A DNA stretch of 64,000 nt from Spongilla lacustris (lineage: Eukaryota > Porifera > Demospongiae > Spongillida > Spongillidae): the NCBI GenBank assembly GCA_949361645.1, contig OX442415.1, positions 4,194,148-4,258,147 on the forward strand, read 5' to 3'. The notes beneath the pieces were generated by a model that made no database searches, was not told the DNA's origin, and saw only the letters and a program-made list of their open reading frames with translations. A program made the translations under genes and the position numbers. Below, piece after piece: positions 46,771 to 57,263 of this stretch (position 1 is its first letter; every line of letters starts with the position of its first letter).

Positions 46771-47598
46771 GTAGAATTGTTTACTACGTCACCGCGTATG
46801 TTGCTACATATACGTAATAAAGGCTATAAATATATATCACGTGGGGTGAAGTCTCGCCTTCATTCCTTGTCCGCTTATTGATTTCTCGTTCCCAGCATTT
46901 TGACGTAAATCGTACACATGATGTACACTGATGTAAGATGTGCGTGACGTCATTGCATATCCTCTATTGCCTCAGAAGTCAGAACTTACCTGTTGTTAAT
47001 CTCGTACCCAGACCCTAATTACCACAGCTGCGGATGGATTACATCATCGCTACTTGGTAGAAGGTCTGGTAAACAGTGGCGGATCTAGGAATGGGGCTAT
47101 AGGGGGGGCGGTTGGTTGGAGGGGCGGCCAGGGGCGGGGCCTGCACCCACTCACCAGCAAGGGGGTATGGGAGAGCGCTGTAAGCTCCCCCATCGGGGCC
47201 TGGGGCGGAGCCCCAGAAGCTTTCACATTTTTCGCTTCAAAGCCGCTAAAAATCAGTGTATTCGCAGCGCAGTGAAAGAATTTACATACGCGCGAAAGAC
47301 AACGAAGTTTATTGCGACAACGCGCCTCGTAACGGTCGTCAACAGGCGTCTGAGCGTCTGAGAATATCTCTATATTGTCGCTGTGATGTATGTAAATCGC
47401 TTTAGAGGCATGGTGATGTAGCAATTGAAGCAGCAGCAGCTGTGAAAATGTTTCGCCATTTGCATCTTTTACGGAACGGTGCACCTAATTAAACCTTTAG
47501 TGACAATCGGTAGACTATGTACTTGTACATTTAAAGACTGAAACTTTGTTATTGTTAATTATGATCGTAATTCAGTTAAGTTAGGATACACTATATAT

Positions 47599-48277
47599 CA
47601 GTGGCTTAGGAAGGGAATATAGAGTGCAGCGGCCAACAAAGGTGGTTCCCCCGCCTCCCCGGGAAGGGTACGGGAGGGGGGCACCCCTCCCGGCCAGCTA
47701 GGGGTACGGGGGAGCGCTGTAAGCTCCCCCCATAGGGGTCTGGGGAGGAGCCCTAGAAGCCAACGCTTTCTGCGTAGAAAACCCCCAGAAACTACGCAAA
47801 AACTGTAACCAGGTTAGTTAGTTTTAAGACCTTGCCTCTGCGCATGTAATATAAGATACAAAACGGCTATAGTGCAGCCAAGGCCACTTTTGGTAACCGT
47901 TGTACACCGGGTAGCCTAGCTTGAGCTAGCTCTCGCGATCGATTTGAAGACCACTTGCATCAGTTGCATGCCATTCACAGCAAAAAAAAAACGCATCAAA
48001 TCAATCATTGATTTCACAACAACGGGTTTTTAAATCAATTGTTAAATCAACGCATGATTTCACAGCAAAAATCAAGTGCACTTGATTTTACTGTGAAATC
48101 AATTGTGAATCAATAATTGACTTGACGCGTTTTTTTTTGCTGTGATTAACTAGCAGCAATTGTTCAGCTAATTGAATTGATACATGCGCGCTTGTCAACC
48201 TATTATTATTATTATTGTTGTTGTGAAAAAGTGCAGCGGCCATGGCCGCTGCTGCCGCCCCAGCTCCTACGCCACTG
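47599..48277. mobile_element. Nested hAT-like element, 679 bp
   Basis: Its ends are CAGTGGCTTAGGAAGG and CTCCTACGCCACTG (imperfect inverted pair). It carries its own copy of the AGCGCTGTAAGCTCCC hairpin block (47,711-47,760) and ends with the 20-bp palindrome GCAGCGGCCATGGCCGCTGC (48,232-48,251). No target duplication was found, so the exact ends are less certain. Confidence 0.6.
47976..48146. repeat. Long foldback with CACAGCAAAAAAAA ends
   Basis: CACAGCAAAAAAAAAACGC at the left pairs with GCGTTTTTTTTTGCTGTG at the right, and the interior repeats TGATTTCAC and TCAATTGTGAA words, with a central AAGTGCACTT palindrome. The strand would fold into a long hairpin. It is probably a small foldback MITE inside the nested hAT. 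Confidence 0.8.
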
Positions 48278-48780
48278 GCCTATGCGCATGCGATATGCAG
48301 GCAAGATTTCGAAGGAACGAATAAAACGTTCGCGGTTATTTTAATGTTTAATCTCCCGGCAACGCTTCCTACATCTCCCGTAACCCCCCCCCCCCCCCCC
48401 CCCCCCCCCCATCCACCATTGTACATGCCCGGGTACTGTATGCATGAAATGATAGGAATAGAAAGCACACTCAGTCTGTTCAATGGAGCGCAACCACATG
48501 TAGTGCACGTGGTCATGCACTGGTCTCAGCGAGGCTATAGGGATACATCCACGCTGGCGTTTGACCAGAAGATAGCATCTACATCAGTACACGTACGCGT
48601 CATTATACAAACGCTTGATATTAATTTTGAAGTGTTATGATGTAAATGCTCATAACTTATTAACCACAAGTTATTTTTTCAACGAATCAGGTTGTGAGTA
48701 TAGCTGGGTTAACTGACTATCAGAGAAAATCAAGAGTTTTAAAACCACTATGGTTTTTGAGGTCAATAACCTCTACTGTT

Positions 48781-49012
48781 GTGATCCTTATTTAAGGATG
48801 GTGTCAATCCTTAAATAAGGATGTGCCACTTCATCCCTGTTTTAAAATATGTACATTGATCATATTGATATCATTTACAGTTTGTTATGGAGGCTAATCA
48901 GTATACAATTGACCAATAGCATTTATATTATCTAATTTGCTTGGTTAGCAAAAGTATGCAATGCAAAAGACGATCCTTATTTAAGGATAATGACATCCTT
49001 AAACAAGGATAT
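48781..49012. repeat. Repeated 16-bp palindrome ATCCTTATTTAAGGAT
   Basis: The palindrome or a close variant occurs as two pairs: 48,783-48,821 (two copies 7 bp apart) and 48,973-49,010 (two copies 6 bp apart). Each pair can fold as two small hairpins or one larger one. Confidence 0.85.
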
Positions 49013-49213
49013 TTCCCTGGAGATTAAACATTAAAGATAAAATTTCCGGTATTATATTCGAATTAATCACTGAAACTTTAAAGAAATTGCCGCCCCCCCC
49101 CCCCCCCCCCCCCACACACACACATACACAAAAGGTGTGCTTTCTAGATGCGCGTGCGTTACGTACGGTAGGAAGTGCGCGCGCACGCGTGTGTGGGGGG
49201 GAGGGCTGCCGCT

Positions 49214-49244
<31 letters not shown>

Positions 49245-50178
49245 GGCTATGCTAGATCCGCCACTGCTGGTAAAATGCCTAACCAAAGTCGTTCTACGTA
49301 CGCAAAAACAGAGCACCCGTGACGTCATGTAGGTAGTGCAATATGTTAATAAATTACATGGTTAACTAATCGGTAGAGACACGGCCCACGGGTGTTTCAC
49401 AGCGGACATTTACGGATATTTAGATGTCCAATTGCACATTTACGTAAAAATGATTTTGGTAGCTCATTAACGGGCTAACATTTTCAAGGCCTGTTTCCGC
49501 TACAACCCAGTTTCACTACGCCTCTCTATTGATAATTCCAAGCATAGTATTAGTCTAAGCACAAACCCAAATCAACTGCTCACATGTTAACAGCATTTCA
49601 ACATACGGCGCAACGTTTCTAGTAATCACGTGCCCCTTAATTCGTTACGAGTGCATCTTTTGGTGGGCAATTTGTGAGGCTCTCGAACTTCCAGGTGAGT
49701 TGTGACGATAAAATACAGAATCTCTGGGCATTGTAAAACAATCTAAGCTGGGTCATGTCTCGAGACGCGATTTCTAGGGCATATAAAATCGCGGCTGAAA
49801 TCTATGAATAATTATCAACATCTTGGTTTTTATATATGCTTTGCGATGGACTTCCATAACAGTTAGCTTACAAAACATTGCAGGGTGTGTGGTGGGAGGT
49901 TGGTGATGGCTAATAAGTTAAAAAGAAGCATATACAACTCCATATTTACAAAAAGGAGCTTAAACTAGTTTTTGGTATCGATGATCATATCGAGATCCAC
50001 CCATAATCGTTCTGCAAACCGTGTAAGCTAAGGGGAGGGTGTTAAATGCTTTGAGGCAGAAAAAGCTAATACCATTTAAAAAGTTTGGTCGTGCCCTGCA
50101 AGTGGAAAGCCCATACTGTAGACAAGTGTGAAGTGAGTGAGGAGCAAATTATAACTGAATTTAATTGCATGATCACAT

Positions 50179-51420
50179 TTAGGTTTGCCAGCATTTTGAG
50201 GTGCTGGTGAAAGATGGTACGAAGAAAAAAATGTGACAAAACATACTGCCAAATGTCAAGTGAATCACTACAGTCATTATTTACACATATTGGGTACATT
50301 GCACCAGTATCGATTTCAACCAGCTGCTACACAATCAGTTTCTGCCATCAACTATCTAAAGTGTCCATTCTGCCTTTGTATTCTGCACAGACCAGTAGAG
50401 CTAACGTGCCAAAGTCTTGTCTGTGCAGAGTGACATTGTCGGCAAACAACACGTTCCTGTTGCCATGACAACTCACATTTAACTGCTGCCAGCATAAATG
50501 CAGCTCCTGACGTCTTCTTGTCCCTTCTAAGTGATGTATTGCTTCAATGCAACTCATGTAAAACAGACCTTCCAGCAGGAGCGTATCTCACATGTTTGCA
50601 ACACCATCTCCTTCAGGTAAACGTACGTACCATCTGTAATTCAAAATTCAAAGAATGCTGTCTGAAAGCCCAGAGCCCAAATGTTTTGCAGAGAGTCCAT
50701 CTTGGGGGGGGGAAGAGTAAGTAAATTTTTACAGCAATAATAATTACATGAACTACTCACCATCATTCCAGCCAATAACTCTTGTAAGGGTTACAAAAGG
50801 TCAAGGCGTCAAGGCCAAAGTTAAGCATCAAAGCCGGTGAACTTTGAGTCATCACCGCAAAGACCTTCAACAAGTGAGGCACATACTGAATGATGATTGG
50901 TGGATACGAAATGTGGCCCAGCAGTATCCTGTTCTCCTCATGGATGCTCAGCAGGTTGCAGACACATTTGAAGGGGCATTTGCTAGCATGCCACTCCATC
51001 CATGAGCAATGTTTTGTACCTGACTGACAGATGATAAATGTGAAGAGAGAGTTAGGATATAGCAACATGACATCATAGCTGTGGATGAGTAATTAACTAT
51101 GTGATTATTTTTCGCTATTGTTTCCACTCTGAACTACTTTAGAACCAATTTCCCCATGGCCAATGAAAATATCTCACCCAAAATGCACCAGCACAGTGAC
51201 ACAGCTACAGTTGAGTGGGTGAGAAGTTACAACTTATGATTTGGCATGCTGGGTGAACAAGGTGCTGAATCAATTCACCGGCGATTCAACGCACTGAACA
51301 CCATCTACAGTACGGTCAGGGTGTATCGTCAAAGAGCGCTTTATAAGTATTGCTCCTGACTCAATCCGTGCTCAGCCACCACCCACAAAGAGAAAGGAAA
51401 ACGTACGCCGGCCAAAACAC
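50179..51420 (+). pseudogene. Transposon protein: RING-like N-terminus, GEQGAESIH C-terminus
   Basis: In one frame from about 50,233: HYSHYLHILGT, then CPFCLCILHRPVELTCQSLVC with the spacing of a RING finger (first pair C-x2-C at 50,362), a stop (TGA 50,431-50,433) exactly where the next ligand cysteine is expected, then SHLTAASINAAPD and further Cys (LQCNSCKTDLPAG) to about 50,630. From 51,156 another frame gives TATVEWVRSYNL, a stop, then GMLGEQGAESIHRRFNAL and IYSTVRVYRQRAL with a second stop. From memory, cnidarian, mollusc and fish proteins of this kind pair a RAG1-N-terminus-like RING with a C-terminal GEQGAESIH motif; this was not checked by search. The middle is too decayed to read. 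Confidence 0.65.
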
Positions 51421-51940
51421 GTTGCTGCTTCATAGCATAGTGGATTTATACCGGGCCGGTATTCAGGCCTACACTCGCTCCATAGATGCGCGCAGCACAC
51501 ACTTGACAATGTTTGCACGTTACTTTTTGAAACATACAAATCGCGTCTCAGAAAATAAGTACCATAAAACGAAAGCTCGATCTATGTACAATACCTCTGT
51601 AAAAGTCGTTTCTCAACTGGAAGTTCGCGCGCTGGAGACTAACTAGTTTTGAAAAGCTACCTCCGCGTAAGTAGGCCGCTTTTGAACGACACTTCTCCAG
51701 AGCGTAACATTTCTTGATGCCCAAACACACCTTGTTCAGTAGAGCACAGTTTCATCTTCAACAATACCTCGTCTAAAAGGTCACCACGTGTTCCATTCAG
51801 TAACTGTACAGCGAATTCCAACGGGTACAAATCATTACAACCGTTGCTAGGTGAGATAATTGCCATTTCAAAATTTCGGGGCGTAGGTCTGAATGTCCAC
51901 CAATTCAATGGAATGAAACACCCGTGGGCCTTGAATATTT

Positions 51941-52283
51941 CGCTTTAACAAAGGTCCTATCAGGTTGTGTGTGACAAGAGAAACGAACCACACGAGTATC
52001 CGAAGAGTGAGTAAAAGGGCTGAGCTATTTATGCCGCCATACTAAGCTACAAACTGTTTGTTGAAGCGCACACGCTCGACTTAAGGGAATTGGAAAGTCA
52101 TGCCCGTTACCTTCTCCCGTGCTGCCAGCGCTAGCTGCATGTTTCCCTCACTGCCGCGTTGAGTTTGTAGCTTTTTGCTTTTAGACAGTGTCAGTATGGC
52201 GGCGAAGCTCCGCCTTTAAAAACTCACTCTCCTGTCCTTCGTTTAGCTTGCCAAAAACTTATAGGACCTTTGTTTAAAGCGAG
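51941..52283. repeat. Inner inverted pair, about 343 bp apart
   Basis: CGCTTTAACAAAGGTCCTAT at the left matches the reverse complement of ATAGGACCTTTGTTTAAAGCG at the right with one indel. It lies inside the RING-bearing transposon, so it may be a small insertion or part of its subterminal structure. Confidence 0.6.
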
Positions 52284-52431
52284 AAACACTGTTACACAGC
52301 TACAGTACCGCCCTAACGATTAGTTAACCATGTGACTTATTAACATATAGCACTCGTATATGTGACGTCACGGGTGCTCTGCGTTCTGATTGTACAGGTC
52401 GGACAACTCGAGAAGTTCCCCAAATGCGTGC

Positions 52432-53708
52432 AACTCAAGTATCTCCCGAACCATTCACAGCCAAACAGTTCCGTAAACACTTCCTGGTAAAGGGGAAGGA
52501 ACTACTGTAACAGCTCAAAAATATTCAGTTGAAGCTTCGTACTAAAGAGGCTACGATGATTTGAAGTTTATGAATAATTCTAATTAATTATTCAAACCTT
52601 TGCGTAGTAACCAATCGCTCACCTATACTGGTAATAAAGCGCTATGCTATGAAGTACAATAAGTATGTGTCATACCAATATTATTTAAATGGTTTGGCTG
52701 TGAACCTGTACAGAGTTATAAACAGTTATAGCAAAGGTTGTTCACTATAATTAGGCACAGGCTATAACTAGCTTGGCCGCATAACCACAACCACAATAAT
52801 TAAAATTCATTGACATGTGTATTTAATTGACACAGTGGAGTTACTTCTTTGTCGCGATTTCACGAGTGTATACGTGGCATGTAAGTAATTGATCAGCATC
52901 AAATAACACAACCGATCGCAAGCAGCGGAGACATTGCAAGTCGTGTTCAATTCAGTAAGCCAATGATGTGCAATCATATTTTAACTGCATGCAAAATAGC
53001 ACAGGTTCGTCGAATGACGGCCGTGCAGCGTATCAAATACAACATCTAGTATGACAGTGGCATTGAATTCAGCCAGGGCAATGTTATCCTTTCATCAAAT
53101 CTGTACAGACATGTGTGTTGCATCTATGTTTGATATCATTCTAGCTTGTAGTCACTATATATGTACCACCGCAAATTAAATAATCATGACGCGCGCTATG
53201 CGCTGCAATAACATCTAAGGTTGTTAGCTCATTAACTTTTAATTCTTCGTATCTATTGGCTCTTTTATGCAATCCTCATCATTCTTTGTGGCATTATTAC
53301 AATATCATTATAGTATCCGTAATAAATTTTGTGTGTCTGTGCGTTACCTCCAACACCCTGATCTAACTCGGGTTAGTAGGTGTAATACTTCGGTCTATAA
53401 CACCACTGCGGATTGAAATTAACAGTTCTAAATCAGTTTAGAGTTTAAAGAAATCGTGTATGAACCCTCGCTGAGTGTTTGTTTTACCATATGAAGTCTG
53501 ATGGCGGTGCTCAAGCAGTGATATGAAAACGTTATTTACGCGCGCTTTTGGCGCGATCGCTGCTTTGTCGTCTATTTACCATAACATGAAGATTAAACGA
53601 GCGCTATTTGTTTAAATTTTATAGGTACAACTATTTATAACACCCAACAAGCCTGTGCAATCAAATTGAGCACTGAACATTCGGTGCGAAAAATAATTCA
53701 TGAACAAT
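52432..53708. other. AT-rich stretch, no gene recognised
   Basis: No open frame or exon of interest. The sequence is AT-rich with no evident repeat boundaries. Confidence 0.5.
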
Positions 53709-53861
53709 TTTGGGGAACTTCTCGGGTTGTCCGACCTGTACGCCTACATGTAAATCTGGCGGACTCAGAACGACTTTGGTTAGGCATTTTACCAGACCCT
53801 CTACCACGTAGCGGTGATGTAATCCATCCGCAGCTGTAGTAATCAGGGTCTGGGTACGAGA
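53709..53861 (-). repeat. Rep-A, uninterrupted copy
   Basis: This copy lacks both transposons found in the other copy. It has a single CTGGTAAA where the hAT inserted and CGTTCTGA where the RING-bearing element inserted, so it serves as a natural empty site. Confidence 0.88.
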
Positions 53862-53903
53862 CTACTAGAGAGGCAGGTACTACTGCTTTGTGTCGCACAT
53901 TTC

Positions 53904-54089
53904 TCATCGCCTATGTGAAATGTACGCGTTTTGTATTGACCTCTGTTCCAAATACTTCCAATACATCCTAGGTGGGGCGTCACCTGGAAACTGAGCACCT
54001 GGTGACTGTGGTGAGACCGCTAAGGCATCACCGTCGTCGAGCAGAGAGCCGAATAGGCAAATTACAAGTAAAGCTGAGTAAAATACCAT
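53904..54089 (-). CDS. Candidate small secreted peptide, 61 aa
   Basis: ATG at 54,089 opens a classical signal peptide (MVFYSALLVICLFGSLL, then DDGDALA with a plausible A-x-A-like cleavage) followed by a 37-residue tail: proline-rich, then PPRMYWKYLEQRS and a final dibasic RR. A TATTTAAG box lies about 28-38 nt upstream. It could be a secreted peptide precursor or the first exon of a larger secreted protein. No family is recognised. It overlaps no repeat. Confidence 0.4.
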   Translation of the reverse strand: MVFYSALLVICLFGSLLDDGDALAVSPQSPGAQFPGDAPPRMYWKYLEQRSIQNAYISHRR

Positions 54090-54116
54090 GATGATCCACT
54101 TGGTGCAATGAAGGGT

Positions 54117-54126
54117 CTTAAATAGT
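54117..54126 (-). promoter_or_regulatory. TATA-like box (CTATTTAAG)
   Basis: On the minus strand this motif precedes the candidate peptide start codon at 54,089 by about 28 nt, suggesting a very short leader if transcription starts from it. Confidence 0.3.
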
Positions 54127-54127
54127 C

Positions 54128-56231
54128 AGAAAAGAACAACTGTTACAGGCCCATTCCCATGTGGGAAGCCATGCGGCTCTAATATGTCACGCGCGCCAGT
54201 GTTGGTTGTCCTTGATCTTTTCATGCATGTGACAAATATCAACGAACGCATGAGTATACGATGCATTCCTACGATTGGAGGGCGTGAGTGGTGAATGGCC
54301 GCTTCTATTTAACGTCTGCACATTAATTGATCATGAATGCATGGACCTTGCTTGATGTATTTTGTGGTAAAGCTCTAGCCGAGTCATGGTCCTGCACGCA
54401 CGCATGGCATGCATCGAGCAATCAAAATTCGTTATTCACTCTTAACGGGATCCAATCAATACAGTATAACGAGCGTACTGATGAACATCGAAGAATTTTA
54501 AGGCCAAAGGAGTTAAATCTGATGAGTACCAATTATAACAACTTATACTCATAAACATGGCTTGACTTTTGGCTCAAAACTCGTTGTCATGAATATACAT
54601 GGCTTTTAAAGTTTACTTATGTCTGTATAGTAAAATCTCATGCGAGCCTACACTGGTCGCAATCATTGACGATGAGGTATCCGTAGCTGAAGGATGAGCG
54701 TATGTCGTGCTATTAGTAAATTGTATTTTATATAAGACACTTGGATAAAAAAAAGGATGCGATTGATTAATGCCGCAACTGAACAATTAAATATAAATAA
54801 ACACAATAAAAGGATGTATATTGTATTGGTAACTTATTTATTAACACTGGATCCATGAAATTTTGATACCTAAATTTAAAGTGCGCACCATGCTATATAT
54901 TATGAAAGTAGTTGCGCGTGAATTTTTACGCCTTATATTCGTAAAGCGCATTGACTGCTGGTTCTCTGTATTCCGGCATATTTCCTTAGAAGTGAACCTG
55001 ATGCGGAGGATAAGAATATTCATGTGGACGACCGGGAACCTGGCGCTGAGGATTAGTATTCATATGTAGCCAGCTGGTGAAGTGCGCAGCTGCAGCGAAG
55101 TGCCTCAGTCTATATTGTGCGATCTGCTAGGAACATTGTTAATTGTTTCTTCTTTTGTGTATGGTTTTTCTTTTTTTAGTGTGCCTATACCAAGCTGTAC
55201 CCATTGCGAGAAATTTCGGACGCTCATGAACAATTCCTGGCCAATTTTGCAAACGTCCGTCACATTTCCCGCGCACGCATCCATAGAAATGTATGGTATT
55301 TTTGAATGCCATAAATCAGAGAAAGCCGCTAGTATAATTAAAGGTCTATATAGGAGTCCAATGATGGTGTAAATTTTCCCCTGGAAGCATCTGCCGACAT
55401 GCCCAGGCATCCTCCCTTGTGAATGTTCGCAATTGTCACCGAACTATACGGAAACTGAAGCCCGATAGCCGATAGGTGTGGCGAAGCTTCGTAGCTATTG
55501 AAATCCATTCGTTGCGTAACGTTACAATTGTACAGTCTTTTGGACGCTTCCGCGCGTCTGTGGGTACTAACTTCTCAGGACATAGATAATATAGTAATGG
55601 AATTTAAAACGAGGCTATGCTCCTCTCCACGTTTCAGCACTTATAAAAGTTCCGTACTAAATTTAGTATCTATGGTAAAGATGGATGCCTTGATATCCAT
55701 AGCACTAGCTGGAACGAATTCTGAAATGTTGTTTCGCACTGCCATTCAAAATGTATTGAAGGACGAAGGATTTGCTATATATAAACGCTCATGAAATTGA
55801 ATTGGCCGTCGACACAGCTGAAAAGCTGCATGTGCCCATGCACGTGGACACCATCCACACTCGATCGAGAGGTGTATTTTGTGCGTGACACATATCAAAA
55901 ATGACGAAAAAAAAATAGCGACAAATAAGTCGAACCAACAAAACACGACGAACTGATCAATAGGCACAACTGCCCTCGCACAAACGGTGCACAAGGGCGA
56001 TGCGTCCTGAAAATAATAAATATTCTGATTTACGAGTTTACCTGTCATATATTATTCCCACCTAAAACGCTTATGTTCTCCTACGTATATGTGAAGCGCT
56101 TCGGAGCAGGTAACAAGATCTACACCAAAACCTAGATACAAATTAGAAGGTGTTTAAAATCACAGCTAGTCAGTGATGCGTTCACGTGACTCGTTTCCGA
56201 TCCCCTTACTATACCATCTATGCTCAGTGCT

Positions 56232-56269
<38 letters not shown>

Positions 56270-56816
56270 ATGTATTTCGTCATCGTCAGTCGCCTCGCCA
56301 TTCATGCAAGTACATTTGTAAAAGGTCTACTTGCTAGAAACACACAGATAATTCGTGATAATTGAATCTGGCCGGGCGTATCAACAATGTAACACCACGT
56401 GATTATATGCTTCAGAGTTGTTTGTCATTCAAGTAGACAAGGTGTTTATTGTATAAACGACATTTTTCCGGTTCGTTGCTATGCGACTATCAAACCATTT
56501 CGGTGCGTATACATCTGCCGGAGAGCAGACGCAGTAAAAATACATTCTTTGAACTTGATCAACCTCTATATCCCACGGTTGTAGTGCTTCAGTCTGGAGC
56601 AGCCTCAGTCCCATAAAAGTGGTTACCTTCAGATTGTATTGGCGGCACATACATGCATTAGCAAAAATTAATTATACCAGATTCCCTGCCCAAAATATAA
56701 ACATGCACGAAGTGTATATGCATAATCAAAGACGGCTATATGCATACTATAACATTGTAACAATACCATGCACACTTATTATCTCAGCATGTCACGTATA
56801 AAGCGTACGCACTTCG
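54128..56816. other. Gene-free stretch between two minus-strand genes
   Basis: A run of 33 G lies at 56,233-56,265. Several frames of 90-100 codons exist near 55,100-55,800 on both strands, but none has domains, splice support or bias. Part of the promoter of a minus-strand gene above 56,817 is not expected here. Confidence 0.45.
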
Positions 56817-57263
56817 CTAAATTTTAACAGCGGAATGTCCAATTAGCACGGTAAACTCCTCGTAGTTCAACTTGCCGTCTCCATTGCGGTCCCCGATGGC
56901 CATGTATCGTTCCATGTCATCGTCGCTGACGCTCTTCCCGTTCTGCTGCAGCACGTTGCGAAGCTCCTCCCTGGAGAGATATCCGTCCTTGTTTTTGTCA
57001 GCAGCTCTGAACATTTTCGCGAGCGATTCAGTTTTCGCCTTCGTGGCCATGATCACGAGAAATTCGTCGAAGCTGATTTTTCCATCATTGTTGGTGTCCA
57101 CAGACTTGAGGAAAGCTTGAAACTGTCGGAGGTTAAGTGGAATACCGAGATACTCCATCAGCGGAAGCAGCTCTGACCCAACGATGGATCCATCCCCACT
57201 TTTGTCGAATCTGGCAAAGACACGCCGGTACTCAGCTAACTGTTCTGGTGTAAACTCAGGCAT
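56817..57263 (-). CDS. Calmodulin-like EF-hand protein, 148 aa, intronless
   Basis: A calcium sensor of calmodulin size. Four canonical 12-residue loops are intact: DKSGDGSIVGSE, DTNNDGKISFDE, DKNKDGYLSREE, DRNGDGKLNYEE, each with Asp at 1, an oxygen ligand at 3 and 5, Gly at 6 and Glu at 12. The N-terminus MPEFTPEQLAEYRRVFARFD follows the calmodulin plan, but divergence elsewhere (RRVFARFD, AFLKSVD, YMAIGDRN) shows it is a CaM-like paralogue, not calmodulin. It has no introns and no disabling change, so it may be an old retrocopy that stayed functional or a normal intronless gene. Cytosolic; targets unknown. Confidence 0.95.
   Translation of the reverse strand: MPEFTPEQLAEYRRVFARFDKSGDGSIVGSELLPLMEYLGIPLNLRQFQAFLKSVDTNNDGKISFDEFLVIMATKAKTESLAKMFRAADKNKDGYLSREELRNVLQQNGKSVSDDDMERYMAIGDRNGDGKLNYEEFTVLIGHSAVKI

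Larger units (their letters stand above)
47074..49266. mobile_element. hAT element, 2.19 kb, perfect 8-bp target duplication
   Basis: It starts CAGTGGCGGATCTAGG and ends CTAGATCCGCCACTG. CTGGTAAA flanks both sides (47,066-47,073; 49,267-49,274). The paralogous empty site at about 53,789-53,796 has one CTGGTAAA (minus strand). It contains the GC-rich hairpin block near the left end, a nested 679-bp element (47,599-48,277), and C runs near the right end. No transposase was found. Confidence 0.95.
49308..52385. mobile_element. 3.1-kb DNA transposon with about 70-bp inverted ends and RING-like gene
   Basis: The left end (49,308-49,376) and right end (52,316-52,385) are inverted copies of about 80-85% identity, both reading CAGAGCACCCGTGACGTCA inward, then TATGTTAATAA and ATGGTTAACTAATCG. 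The element sits within Rep-A: CGTTCT occurs 13 bp before the left end and directly after the right end, so a target duplication of about 6 bp is possible. A second inverted pair (GGCCCACGGGTGTTTCA at 49,383-49,399; its complement at 51,914-51,930) lies inside. The coding relic at 50,179-51,420 is on the plus strand. Confidence 0.75.
47000..52431 (+). repeat. Dispersed repeat (Rep-A), split by two transposons
   Basis: The pieces 47,000-47,073, 49,267-49,307 and 52,386-52,431 together match, in order, the uninterrupted minus-strand copy at 53,709-53,861 (shared phrases: CTCGTACCCAGACCCT, GCTGCGGATGGATTACATCA, ATGCCTAACCAAAGTCG, ACAGGTCGGACAAC). The hAT at 47,074-49,266 and the RING-bearing element at 49,308-52,385 occupy the breaks. 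The nature of Rep-A itself is unknown. Confidence 0.85.

Noticed and set aside
50763..51068. A minus-strand frame with CSWMEWHASKCPFKCVC
   Set aside because: Cysteine-rich but opposite to the transposon gene and without known domain; the plus strand there better fits the decayed transposon protein.
49380..51933. Taking the GGCCCACGGGTGTTTC pair as the true ends of the RING-bearing transposon
   Set aside because: The flanks (GGTAGAGA and AATATTTC) show no duplication, while the longer pair at 49,308/52,385 abuts the Rep-A sequence on both sides.
54863..55794. Several frames of 68-101 codons on both strands
   Set aside because: No domain, splice or composition support; overlapping frames on both strands point to chance.
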